Positions 1 through 8,298 of a stretch of 64,000 bases of DNA are shown piece after piece. Position 1 is the first letter of the stretch. Each line of letters opens with the position of its first letter. The notes beneath the pieces are model-generated. The model was given only the letters and a program-made list of their open reading frames with translations, made no database searches and was not told the origin of the DNA. A program made the translations under genes and the position numbers. Source of the DNA: Lewinellaceae bacterium (GTDB lineage Bacteria; Bacteroidota; Bacteroidia; Chitinophagales; Saprospiraceae); the NCBI GenBank assembly GCA_020636375.1, contig JACJXZ010000005.1:558001-622000 (forward strand). The letters run 5' to 3'.

Positions 1-251
1 ATCAACCCACCGATCGCGCCGCCCCAGAGGAACAACTGGCTGGGCATGGAAAAGCTGATAACGGCCGTCAGCAGCATGATACCTCCCAGGATGAGGGACT
101 TGTTGATCGCGCCCTGTACAGTCATCCGCTCGACGATGCCGCCGGCCGTCCGCGCCATATCGCCGTCCAGGACTTCATGCGCCGCCTGCTGATAGGCGGA
201 TTCTTTCATAACGGGGTTGTGAGACTCTAAAAAGCCTTTTCTTCTGCTCAT
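1..251 (-). CDS. Bax inhibitor-1/YccA family membrane protein (5' part only)
   Basis: The gene enters the window at base 1, so only the first 83 or so codons are seen; the ATG is at 249-251 on the minus strand. The N-terminus has the shape usual for the YccA/BI-1 family: a short cytosolic stretch with an N-P motif (SHNPVMKE), then MTVQGAINKS leading into the first membrane helix (ILGGIMLLTAVISFS). BI-1 family proteins are seven-helix inner-membrane proteins; bacterial members interact with or modulate FtsH or ion leak, but the role here is not shown by sequence. Family assignment rests on this short conserved head, so it is probable rather than certain. Confidence 0.7.
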   Translation of the reverse strand, partial: MSRRKGFLESHNPVMKESAYQQAAHEVLDGDMARTAGGIVERMTVQGAINKSLILGGIMLLTAVISFSMPSQLFLWGGAIGGL

Positions 252-388
252 TTTTATGAATTAAGTGATTTTGGGAATCGGATAAACCCTTGGATGGATC
301 ACCCTTTACCTGTTTTCGGCTCCTAAATATAGGATGAAGAAAGTATTACTACAAAATTTAAATGGGAATAGTTTTATGCCCCCTGAAC

Positions 389-424
389 CATGAAACAATG
401 AACCCATGAAACAATGAAACAATG
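389..424. repeat. Short tandem repeat, about 9-bp unit (atgaaacaa type)
   Basis: Three to four near copies of catgaaacaatgaa lie just downstream of the flavin reductase stop codon. A related run (gtgaaacagtgaaacaatgaa) follows the ABC exporter near 23745. It belongs to the general pattern of short-unit repeats in gaps of this window. Confidence 0.6.
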
Positions 425-437
425 CCCCCCTCCCCTC

Positions 438-1052
438 TCACGGCCTGGCATACCCCAACCTTCCCAGGAGTTCCGACTCGTAGTAGCTGTCCAGGCCGGC
501 GACGGACAGGATGCCTGCCTTTTCCAGGCCGAGGTGGCCGTCGGGCGCGAGCAGGCTGTCGTCGGCCAGCACTTCCACGACCTTGCCGATGATGAAGATC
601 GACCCGTTGGCCCGGATGTGGTGTTCTTCCTCCCATTGGAGGCCCAGCTTGACCGGGCTTTCCCGGACGTAGGGCGCCGGATGAGTATCGGTGTATTGCG
701 GGGTCAGCCCGCAGGCCTCGAATTCCGAAACCTGATCGCCGTACTTGGCAGAGGTCTGGTGGGCGCGCTCGTAGAACGATCTGGCAACCGCATTGATGGT
801 GAAGAATTCGCGAGCCTTAATGTTGTGGTAAGTCTGCCGCGGCACCGTCAGCGGGCGCATGACGAAGCCCAGCAGGGGCGGCGTGGCGCCAATGTGAACC
901 ACAGAGTTGAAGATCGCCACGTTGGCCACTTCGCGGTAGCTGATGGTCCCGATCAGGTTACAGGGCTTGAAGCCGGAAATGCTGTTCATCAGGTTGCGCC
1001 GGTAGAAGCGCTCCATGCCGAGAATGTCGTTCAGTGAAAAATGCTTTTCCAT
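438..1052 (-). CDS. Flavin reductase-like (FMN-binding split barrel) protein
   Basis: A 204-residue protein of the flavin reductase-like family, which binds FMN and typically passes electrons from NAD(P)H to FMN or serves a partner oxygenase. Visible hallmarks are the N-terminal KPCNLIGT and the stretch NVAIFNSVVHIGATPPLLGFVMRP, which matches the flavin-binding core (S/N-x-V-x-x-x-P-P-L), followed by a FTIN strand and the late GSIFIIGKVVEV strand. Length is normal for a stand-alone member. There is no adjacent oxygenase gene that would name a substrate. The gene stands alone, reading towards the partial BI-1 gene. Confidence 0.85.
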   Translation of the reverse strand: MEKHFSLNDILGMERFYRRNLMNSISGFKPCNLIGTISYREVANVAIFNSVVHIGATPPLLGFVMRPLTVPRQTYHNIKAREFFTINAVARSFYERAHQTSAKYGDQVSEFEACGLTPQYTDTHPAPYVRESPVKLGLQWEEEHHIRANGSIFIIGKVVEVLADDSLLAPDGHLGLEKAGILSVAGLDSYYESELLGRLGYARP

Positions 1053-1265
1053 AGATTTGGTTTTACTGTTTTAACTATTAAAAACGACAGGTGTTGGGCA
1101 AATAGCAAAGAAAGAAGAATTTTGATGGCAGCCGGCCGCCGGAGAATGGCTATATTGCTGCATTGTTGGCTTTGGTTGTGCCGACGGGATGATTTCTGTC
1201 TATATTGCCGAATCCAGACGAGATTGTTCAGAAATGTGTGTCCGCCCGCAAGTTTTGAACCGCAG

Positions 1266-1289
1266 AGTATTCGCTTGACAGCGAATACT
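1266..1289. repeat. Perfect 10-bp inverted repeat with 4-bp loop
   Basis: Arms agtattcgct and agcgaatact with a 4-base loop sit in the 400-bp gap between the flavin reductase and the Vsr-like gene. There is no T-tract, so a terminator role is not supported. The rest of the gap (1053-1385) holds no gene that I can support. Confidence 0.5.
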
Positions 1290-1385
1290 TTGTGACCTCT
1301 CTGCGTGTCTCCTCGGCCTCAGCGGTTTAAACAAAAGACACAGCGTTTTGAACAGTCCCATCCAGACCAGCAACCCTGTTGCGCC

Positions 1386-1447
1386 AACAATATAACAATA
1401 CAGCAATACAGCAATATAGCAATACAGCAATATAGCAATATAGCAAT
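1386..1447. repeat. Tandem repeat, 8-bp unit (agcaatat/agcaatac)
   Basis: About seven consecutive 8-bp units alternating agcaatac and agcaatat run up to the start codon of the Vsr-like gene at 1454. The same unit type (aacaatat) recurs at 35939-36009, 38453-38496 and 59469-59507, and as gttatatt at 20151-20220. It lies where the 5' untranslated region of the nuclease gene should be. Confidence 0.8.
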
Positions 1448-1453
1448 TAAACC

Positions 1454-1942
1454 ATGACGCCCTACGACCAGGATCCCAGGCAGGAAGACCCCATCAAAGT
1501 CCCCGCTTTTACAGAAGAGCAGCGCCGCTACACCCCCGAGCAGCGCTCCCGGCTGATGAGCAAAATCCGCTCCCGGGATACCAAACCGGAGCTGATGCTT
1601 CGGCGGGCCCTGTGGGCCCTGGGCTATCGGTACCGGAAAAATGTCAAAAGCCTGCCCGGCAGCCCCGATATTGCTATCAAGAAATATAAAGTAGCCGTCT
1701 TCGTAGACGGCGGGTTCTGGCACGGCTACAACTGGGAAGAAAAGAAATCCAGCATCCACCGCAACCGGGAGTACTGGATTCCCAAGATCGAACGCAACAT
1801 GCAGCGCGACCGGCAGAATACGCAGGCCCTGCAGGAAAAAGGCTGGACGGTCTTCCGCTTCTGGGAGCACAAGCTGAAAAAGGAATTCCACACCTGCCTG
1901 GAGGCGGTGGTCGACGAGCTGGAGCGCAAAAAAAGAAAATGA
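1454..1942 (+). CDS. Very short patch repair (Vsr)-like endonuclease
   Basis: A 162-residue protein of the Vsr family, whose classical members nick DNA 5' to T in T:G mismatches made by deamination of 5-methylcytosine. Family signatures are MSKIRSRDTKPELMLRRALW near residue 35, the catalytic-aspartate segment LPGSPDI near residue 73, and FVDGGFWHG with NREYWIPKIERN. The canonical zinc-site cysteines of E. coli Vsr (GCFWHHHHC) are absent: the motif reads GGFWHGYNW. No cytosine methyltransferase gene is in the window, which is unusual for the classical dcm-vsr pairing. The 7 bp ahead of the ATG are part of the tandem repeat, so the ribosome site is not obvious. Confidence 0.85.
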   Translation: MTPYDQDPRQEDPIKVPAFTEEQRRYTPEQRSRLMSKIRSRDTKPELMLRRALWALGYRYRKNVKSLPGSPDIAIKKYKVAVFVDGGFWHGYNWEEKKSSIHRNREYWIPKIERNMQRDRQNTQALQEKGWTVFRFWEHKLKKEFHTCLEAVVDELERKKRK

Positions 1943-1976
1943 ATAAATATCTCACCATCTATAACAATCCAAGACA

Positions 1977-4900
1977 ATGAATAATGCATGGAAAAAACTC
2001 TACCCGGCCATCCTGTTATTGCTGGCTGTAATTACGGCCGGCCGCGCCCAGGAATTCAACCGGGAAAAGATCTCGGACGGCCTGCTGGAACGCATCCAGG
2101 ATAAGCCCTCCGCCTATCACACCATCGGCGTCCTCCTCCAGGAACAGGTGGACCTTCAGGCGATGGAGGAATACCTGCAGGAAAGTAAAGCGACGCTCGA
2201 AGAGCGCGCCTACCTGGTCATTACCTCCCTGCAGCAGAAGGCCAGCCAAACGCAGCCCCCCCTGCTGGAAGAGATCAGAAAGATGCCGGGGATAGCGCAG
2301 CCTTCGGTAGCGCCTTTATGGATCACCAACGCTATTTTCCTCGACGCCAATTCAGAGGGCGTCGCTGCCCTGAGCCTGCACCCGGCGGTCGCCTGGGTCA
2401 GCCTGTACCAGGCGCCGGAACTGCACGACGGCGAAGCGGCAGGGGAAGCCGCGCCGGCAAAGCTGAACAGCACCGAGCGAGGCCTGGCCGCCATCGGCGC
2501 TACCCAGATGTGGGGGATGGGCTATACCGGCTACGGCACCCGCGCCCTGATCGTCGACTCCGGGCAGGATGGTTTCCACCCGGCCCTGCACAACCAGTTC
2601 CTGTACCACCAGCGCCCCATCAACCAGGCCTGGCCCAACAACCAGGGCCCTTACTACTGCGGCAATCACGGCACCCACGTCGCCGGCACCGTCCTCGGCC
2701 TGGACCGCCTGACGGGCGACACCATCGGGGTGGCCTTCGACGCTCAGTGGATGGGAGGGCCCATCGACCTCAGTAACTGCGGGGAGTACGTCGGAGGGTC
2801 GCCGGTCAATTCCGTAACGGTATTCCAATGGGCGATCAACCCGGATGGCGACCCGGCCACCATCGACGACATGCCTCACGTGATCAACAACTCCTGGGGA
2901 CGGTCGGACCCCACCCTGAACGATTGCCTGGCACCCTTCCTGGGCAATACCATTGAAGCCCTCTACACGGCCGGCATCGCCGTAGTCTGGTCGGCAGGGA
3001 ACAACGGCCCGGGCGCCCAGACCATTGGCAATCCGGCCATGACCAACAATAGCCTGGTGCGCATCATGAGCGTGGGCAACGTCAATGCCGGTTCGCCTTC
3101 CTTCCCGATCAGCAACGACTCCAGCCGGGGGCCCAGCGTCTGCGGCGGAACAGGATCCCTGCTGATCAAGCCGGAGGTGTGCGCCCCGGGCAGCGACGTC
3201 CGCTCCAGCGCCCTCAACGGCGGCTACCAGCAGCTCAGCGGCACCTCCATGGCGGCGCCCCACGTCGCCGGCGCGGTTCTGCTGCTCAAAGAAGCTTTTC
3301 CCAACCTCACCGGCGAGGAAATCCTGCTCGCCCTCTATTTCTCGGCCATCGACCTGGGGCCGGCGGGAGAAGACAATACCTACGGCATGGGCATCATCAA
3401 CGTGCCGGCAGCCTACCAGTACCTGCTCGATGAGGGCCACGAACCGGCCCCGCCCACCGAGGCGCCCAACGACGTGGTCCTCCTCCGGATAGACGCTCCG
3501 CCTTTGAACTGCGAAGAACAAGCCGTCACCCGCCTGCTGGTGCTCAACAACGGTACGGAAACGATCACTTCTCTGGACATCCGCCACGCTGTGCTGTCGG
3601 GCGGACAGCCGGACTACCTCACCCACCACTGGGAGGGCCTGATCGAACCCGGCGCACAGCAAACCATCCAGATGCCGCCCCTGCCCTCCGCCGCCGGTTC
3701 TTTCGAATATGTCGCAGAAGTGTTTATGGCCAATGGGCAGCCCGACGCCCGCCGGCTCAACAACCAGCTCAAAACCAGGGTCAATATCGTCGAAGAAGCG
3801 TTCCTCGTCGCCGGCGTTTCCGGAAATGAGGCAGTCTGCCAGGGCGGGCAGGCACTGCTGCAAAGCCTGACCGACAGCCTGGAATCCGTGCGCTGGTACG
3901 ATGACCCCGTGGAAGGCAACCTGCTGGCTGAAGGGCCCGCCGTCCTGCTTCCCGTTGGCGACGAATCTTTCACGGTGTACATGGAAGCCACCACAAAGAA
4001 AAAGGCGGGAAGGGAGAGCAACCAGGGAGGCCTCCAGCGAATGAGCGACGACAATAATGGCCTGGTCTTCGATGCTTATTACCCGTTCACCATCAAAACG
4101 GTCAAGATTTACGCCGAGGAAACGGGCGCCCGCCTGGTCACCCTGCGCAACAACTCCAACGGCGCCTCCTTTACCAGGATCGTATCCGTCCCGGAAACCG
4201 GCGAACAACGGGTAGAGCTTAACCTGAGCGTCGATGTCGGAGAGGATTGGGAACTGTACCTGAAGGGGGGCAAGGCGCTGGGCCTTAACCTGGGCGGCCA
4301 CAACTACCCCTTGACCGTCCCTAATGTGCTTTCCATCAAGCGTTCGACCCAGGGCCTGGTCTTTTACGATTACTTCTACGATTGGGAGGTGGAATACAAT
4401 TACTTCTGCGGCCGCACTGCCGTAGAGGTACCGGTGCTGGCTACCGAAAACCCGCTGCAGGTGGCTTTCAGCCCGGCAGATACTACCGTCAACTTGTCTA
4501 CCGGCAGCAATGAGGCCGCTTTTTCCGACCTGACTCCAGGTGCCGTATCCTGGCTTTGGAACTTTGGCGACGGCACCACCAGCACCCTGCCCAACCCGAC
4601 ACACGGCTATACCGACACCGGGAGCTACCTGGTGACCCTGACCGTTGTCGGGCAGGATGGCTGCGCCAGCAGCGCTTCCGGCACCGTCGTGGTCATGGAA
4701 GATGCGGTAGGTTCGGCAAAACAGGCCGCCCGGAAGTACGAGATGACTGTTTTCCCCAACCCGGCCCGGGATTTGATCTTCCTGTCTGTAGGCTTGCCCG
4801 GGCCCCGGGAGGCGGACGTATTCCTGGCCGACATGCTGGGCCGGCCGGTGTGGCGCCGGCAGTTGGAATTGTCGCCAGACAGGGCGGTGGAGATACCGGT

Positions 4901-4985
4901 AGGCGGGCTTCCCGCCGGGCTGTATTCCCTTGTCGTGCAGGTGGATGGAGCGCTGGTGGGGGAACGGGTGGTGGTCCGGCGGTGA
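1977..4985 (+). CDS. Secreted S8 subtilisin-like protease with PKD and T9SS sorting domains (copy 1)
   Basis: A 1002-residue secreted serine protease. A signal peptide (LLLLAVITAGRAQ) is followed by a prodomain-like stretch, then the S8 catalytic domain with Asp about 194 (IVDSGQDG), His about 231 (NHGTHVAGT) and Ser about 424 (SGTSMAAPH); oxyanion Asn is in NNSWG. After a CARDB-like repeat region (DVVLLRIDAP) comes an Ig/PKD fold with the WNFGDG motif, and the last 80 residues form a type IX sorting domain (VFPNPARD, LPAGLYSLVV) that directs export across the outer membrane and surface attachment. The next gene is a close paralogue in the same order, so this is a tandem duplication. Substrate is unknown. 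Confidence 0.95.
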   Translation: MNNAWKKLYPAILLLLAVITAGRAQEFNREKISDGLLERIQDKPSAYHTIGVLLQEQVDLQAMEEYLQESKATLEERAYLVITSLQQKASQTQPPLLEEIRKMPGIAQPSVAPLWITNAIFLDANSEGVAALSLHPAVAWVSLYQAPELHDGEAAGEAAPAKLNSTERGLAAIGATQMWGMGYTGYGTRALIVDSGQDGFHPALHNQFLYHQRPINQAWPNNQGPYYCGNHGTHVAGTVLGLDRLTGDTIGVAFDAQWMGGPIDLSNCGEYVGGSPVNSVTVFQWAINPDGDPATIDDMPHVINNSWGRSDPTLNDCLAPFLGNTIEALYTAGIAVVWSAGNNGPGAQTIGNPAMTNNSLVRIMSVGNVNAGSPSFPISNDSSRGPSVCGGTGSLLIKPEVCAPGSDVRSSALNGGYQQLSGTSMAAPHVAGAVLLLKEAFPNLTGEEILLALYFSAIDLGPAGEDNTYGMGIINVPAAYQYLLDEGHEPAPPTEAPNDVVLLRIDAPPLNCEEQAVTRLLVLNNGTETITSLDIRHAVLSGGQPDYLTHHWEGLIEPGAQQTIQMPPLPSAAGSFEYVAEVFMANGQPDARRLNNQLKTRVNIVEEAFLVAGVSGNEAVCQGGQALLQSLTDSLESVRWYDDPVEGNLLAEGPAVLLPVGDESFTVYMEATTKKKAGRESNQGGLQRMSDDNNGLVFDAYYPFTIKTVKIYAEETGARLVTLRNNSNGASFTRIVSVPETGEQRVELNLSVDVGEDWELYLKGGKALGLNLGGHNYPLTVPNVLSIKRSTQGLVFYDYFYDWEVEYNYFCGRTAVEVPVLATENPLQVAFSPADTTVNLSTGSNEAAFSDLTPGAVSWLWNFGDGTTSTLPNPTHGYTDTGSYLVTLTVVGQDGCASSASGTVVVMEDAVGSAKQAARKYEMTVFPNPARDLIFLSVGLPGPREADVFLADMLGRPVWRRQLELSPDRAVEIPVGGLPAGLYSLVVQVDGALVGERVVVRR

Positions 4986-4986
4986 G

Positions 4987-5019
4987 TGTTTGTTGTTTGT
5001 TGTTCGTTGTTTGTTGTTC
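4987..5019. repeat. Short tandem repeat (ttgttgt/ttgttcg type)
   Basis: Imperfect 7-9 bp units of tttgttgt and ttcgttgt follow directly on the stop codon of the first protease, and the complementary acaacaaacaac appears at 5042-5053, so the transcript could pair with itself. A similar run lies at 49032-49080 upstream of the ABC ATPase gene. The remainder of the gap to 5220 shows no gene. Confidence 0.6.
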
Positions 5020-5220
5020 GGGCCGGGCTTCCCGTGAACGGACAACAAACAACCGGCAACTCCTGTATTTCTCCTGCATTGCCTGGACTGCGTACCAGAT
5101 GAATCTGGCACGTCCGGGGCTGTTTGCCTCCTTGCCGACAAACAGATGTCCGTATTTCCGGCAAGAATCGTTAATTTCGCAATGTGTAACAATATTCGGA
5201 CTAGATAATATGCTTAACTC

Positions 5221-8217
5221 ATGAAACGAATTTTTACCCACCCTTTTCTTTTGACCCTGTTATTTTGTTTTCTGGCAGCGAATGCCCTCCTGGCTCAGCG
5301 CTGGGACGCTGCTAAGATCACCGAACCCCTGCTGACGGCAATGGAAGCTCAGCCGGAGGCTTACCACAAGGCTTATGTCCTGCTGGCCGACCGGGTCCAT
5401 CCCCGGGAAATGGAGGCCGGCTTCCGGGCGCTGAAGACGCCGATCAAAGAGCGCGTTTACCAGTTGCTCACGGCCCTGGAAGCCAAAGCAGAGGCCACCC
5501 AGCCGGCGATGATCGCCCGGCTGAAGAGCCTGCCCGGCATCCGCCAGGAAAGCCTGCAGCCCCTGTGGATCACCAATATCATTTACTTTGAAGGAACTAC
5601 GGAGGCCATTGCCGCCCTCAGCCTTGACCCGACAGTGGAGGAGCTGGGGCTGAACGAAAAGATAGAATTCGAGCGGGTGGCCGGGGAGGTATGCCTGGCA
5701 CCGACCGAACTGAACAGCAGAGAGCGGGGGCTTGGCGTCATCGGCGCTCCGCAGATGTGGGCCAGGGGATACACCGGCTACGGCCGGCGCGCACTGATCG
5801 TCGACACCGGCCAGGACCCCAGCCACCCCGCCCTCTACAATCAGTTCATTTACCACAACCGGGACATAAGCGAGGCCTGGAGAGGCAACACCGACCCGGA
5901 AGATTGCGACTCTCACGGCTCGCATGTAACGGGGACGGTACTGGGCCTCGACCGCATCGCGAAAGACACCATCGGCGTCGCCTTCGACGCGAAGTGGCTC
6001 GGCGGTATTGCCCTGGACGGAGGCTGCGACTCCGGCACCGATGCCGCCGGCATCAACGGCATGTTCCAATGGGCCCTCAACCCCGACGGCGACCCCTCGA
6101 CCATCGACGACATGCCGGATGTGATCAACAACTCCTGGAGGAGCGGTGCCAATTCCTGCGATGCAAGCGGCGTTTTTTCCACCTATGATGCGCTCTACGC
6201 CGCCGGCATAGCCGTCGTATTCTCAGCCGGCAACGACGGCCCCGGCCCATCTACCATTACGCCGCCCAAGTTCAACAACTGGGACACCGTGCGCCTCTTC
6301 GCGGTAGGCAACCTCAACGGCAACAGCTCATCCCTGCCCATCACCGGTTCCTCCAGCCGCGGCCCCAGCATTTGCGGGGGCGAAGGCAGCCTGCTGATCA
6401 AGCCGGAGGTTTCGGCCCCCGGCACCAACGTGCGCTCCAGCGTACCCGGAGGATATGACAACCTTACCGGCACCTCTATGGCAGCCCCTCACGTCTCCGG
6501 CGCCATCCTGCTGCTCAAGCAGGCTTTCCCTTATCTCACCGGGGAAGAGCTGATGCTGGCCCTGTATTATACCTGTACCGACCTGGGCGCTCCCGGAGAA
6601 GATAACGACTATGGCATGGGCGTCATCAACGTGCCTGCCGCTTTCGACTACCTGGTCAGCCGGGGGAACGAGCCGGAGCCACCGGTGGAAGCCGCCAACG
6701 ACGTGGCCCTCCTGCGGCTGGAAGCTCCACTGCTGAACTGCAATAACCAGGCCTATCCCAGAGTCCTGGTCATGAATAACGGAACCGAAGAAATCTCCTC
6801 CCTGCAATTCCGGTATTCTGTTGAAGGGGAAGAGCTACACGTGCAGGTGCAGGACTGGGAAGGCCGCCTCGCCCCCGGTGCCATGGAGGAAATCAGCCTG
6901 GATGCCCTGGATGCCGAACCCGGCGAGCTGGAACTGGTGGTGGAGATCACGGAAGCCAACGGAGAGCCGGACCTGCGCAGCCTCAATAACCAACTCAAGC
7001 GCAAAGTCCGCATCGTAGAAGAGCAAAAGATACCCGCCCGGGTTGTCGGCGAAGCGCCGGTCTGCCAGGACGGCAACGCCCTGGTGCAAAGCTTGTATGA
7101 AGGCGAAGCGGCCATCGAATGGTACGACGCCGATTTCGGCGGCACGCTGCTGGGCGAAGGCCGCTCCCTGCTGGTGCCCGTCGGAGGCGAAGCGCAAACC
7201 GTTTATGCGCAGGTGATCCCCCGGAAAAGAACGGGCAAGGCCAGCGTCGAGGACGGCGGCTCGGTCCAGTTGGGCAACACTCCGTTCGGCCTGCGGTTCG
7301 ATGCGCATGCGAACTTTACGCTCCGCTCTGTGAAAGTCTATGCGGAGGAGGCCGGCGGCCGCCTCATCCGCCTGAAAAAGCCGGACGGCGGCGCCGTTAC
7401 CAAGATCGCCTCCATCCAGGAGGCCGGCGAAAACATCATCGAGCTCAATATCCCAGTGGAAGCGGGCGAAGGCTACCAACTGGAACTACAGGCCGGCAAA
7501 CCGCTGCAGTATAATGTCGGCGGGACGGGATACCCCTACGAAGTTCCCGGCGTCCTCTCCATTCTCACCTCCACGGGAGGGCCGGTTTTCTACTATTACT
7601 TCTACGATTGGGATATTGAATACGAACACGTCTGCGGCCGCACGCCGGTGACCATCGAAGTGGCGGAGGACGGGCAGGCGCCGGTGGCCGGCTTCACCAT
7701 CCCGGTGGAAGAGATCAACCTGGCGGATGGGGGCGGTGAACTGCCCATCATCGACGAATCGGAGGGCGCCGTATCCTGGTTCTGGGATTTCGGCGACGGC
7801 AACAGCAGCACAGACCAGGAACCCTTCCACGTCTATACGGATACCGGCGCCTATCAGGTGACCCTCACCGTCATCGGAGAAGACGGATGCAGCAGCAGCG
7901 TGGAAAGGACCGTTATTGTGATCGAAGACGCCGTGCTGGGCGATAGCGAGGTGACGGACCGGGCGGGCAACCGCCTGTTCGTCTACCCCAACCCGGCGCA
8001 GGATTTGCTCAACCTGGCCGTCAACCTGGAACAGCCCGGCCTGCTGCGCTACCACCTGGCTGACCTGCTGGGGCGGCCCGTCCTGCAGGGGCAACAGCAA
8101 ATGGCCAAAGAGCAGACCCTGGAGGTGCCGCTTGCCGGCCTGCCCGCCGGCGCCTACCTGCTGGTGGTAGACATCGACGGCGACCGCCAGGTGAAGCGGG
8201 TGGTGAAGAGCAGATAG
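5221..8217 (+). CDS. Secreted S8 subtilisin-like protease with PKD and T9SS sorting domains (copy 2)
   Basis: A 998-residue paralogue of the preceding protease with the same domain order: signal peptide (LLFCFLAANALLAQ), prodomain, S8 domain with Asp about 195 (IVDTGQDP), His about 232 (SHGSHVTGT) and Ser about 419 (TGTSMAAPH), CARDB-like region, PKD domain with WDFGDG, and a C-terminal T9SS sorting domain (VYPNPAQDLLNL, LPAGAYLLVV). All catalytic residues are present, so both copies should be active. The 235-bp spacer between the two genes contains no terminator-like hairpin with a T-tract, so co-transcription is possible. Divergence between copies is greatest in the middle and C-terminal parts. 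Confidence 0.95.
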   Translation: MKRIFTHPFLLTLLFCFLAANALLAQRWDAAKITEPLLTAMEAQPEAYHKAYVLLADRVHPREMEAGFRALKTPIKERVYQLLTALEAKAEATQPAMIARLKSLPGIRQESLQPLWITNIIYFEGTTEAIAALSLDPTVEELGLNEKIEFERVAGEVCLAPTELNSRERGLGVIGAPQMWARGYTGYGRRALIVDTGQDPSHPALYNQFIYHNRDISEAWRGNTDPEDCDSHGSHVTGTVLGLDRIAKDTIGVAFDAKWLGGIALDGGCDSGTDAAGINGMFQWALNPDGDPSTIDDMPDVINNSWRSGANSCDASGVFSTYDALYAAGIAVVFSAGNDGPGPSTITPPKFNNWDTVRLFAVGNLNGNSSSLPITGSSSRGPSICGGEGSLLIKPEVSAPGTNVRSSVPGGYDNLTGTSMAAPHVSGAILLLKQAFPYLTGEELMLALYYTCTDLGAPGEDNDYGMGVINVPAAFDYLVSRGNEPEPPVEAANDVALLRLEAPLLNCNNQAYPRVLVMNNGTEEISSLQFRYSVEGEELHVQVQDWEGRLAPGAMEEISLDALDAEPGELELVVEITEANGEPDLRSLNNQLKRKVRIVEEQKIPARVVGEAPVCQDGNALVQSLYEGEAAIEWYDADFGGTLLGEGRSLLVPVGGEAQTVYAQVIPRKRTGKASVEDGGSVQLGNTPFGLRFDAHANFTLRSVKVYAEEAGGRLIRLKKPDGGAVTKIASIQEAGENIIELNIPVEAGEGYQLELQAGKPLQYNVGGTGYPYEVPGVLSILTSTGGPVFYYYFYDWDIEYEHVCGRTPVTIEVAEDGQAPVAGFTIPVEEINLADGGGELPIIDESEGAVSWFWDFGDGNSSTDQEPFHVYTDTGAYQVTLTVIGEDGCSSSVERTVIVIEDAVLGDSEVTDRAGNRLFVYPNPAQDLLNLAVNLEQPGLLRYHLADLLGRPVLQGQQQMAKEQTLEVPLAGLPAGAYLLVVDIDGDRQVKRVVKSR

Positions 8218-8229
8218 CCGGACAGGCAC

Positions 8230-8291
8230 CCCGGAAACAGCGAAGCGTTCGCGGGCCCATACGGGTTCACGAACGCTTCGCTGTTTCCGGG
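8230..8291. terminator. Long perfect hairpin between convergent genes (22-bp stem)
   Basis: Arms cccggaaacagcgaagcg... and its exact complement form a 22-bp perfect stem around an 18-base loop, centred between the convergent protease gene (ending 8217) and the RR-flavoprotein gene (ending 8299). There is no strong T-tract on either side, so it is either a bidirectional terminator of the stem-only type or another palindromic repeat. Confidence 0.55.
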
Positions 8292-8298
8292 CATAGCC

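Noticed and set aside
2352..5192. Minus-strand frame of about 946 codons opposite the first protease
   Set aside because: It mirrors the GC-rich codon positions of a well-supported protease gene and shows no domain of its own.
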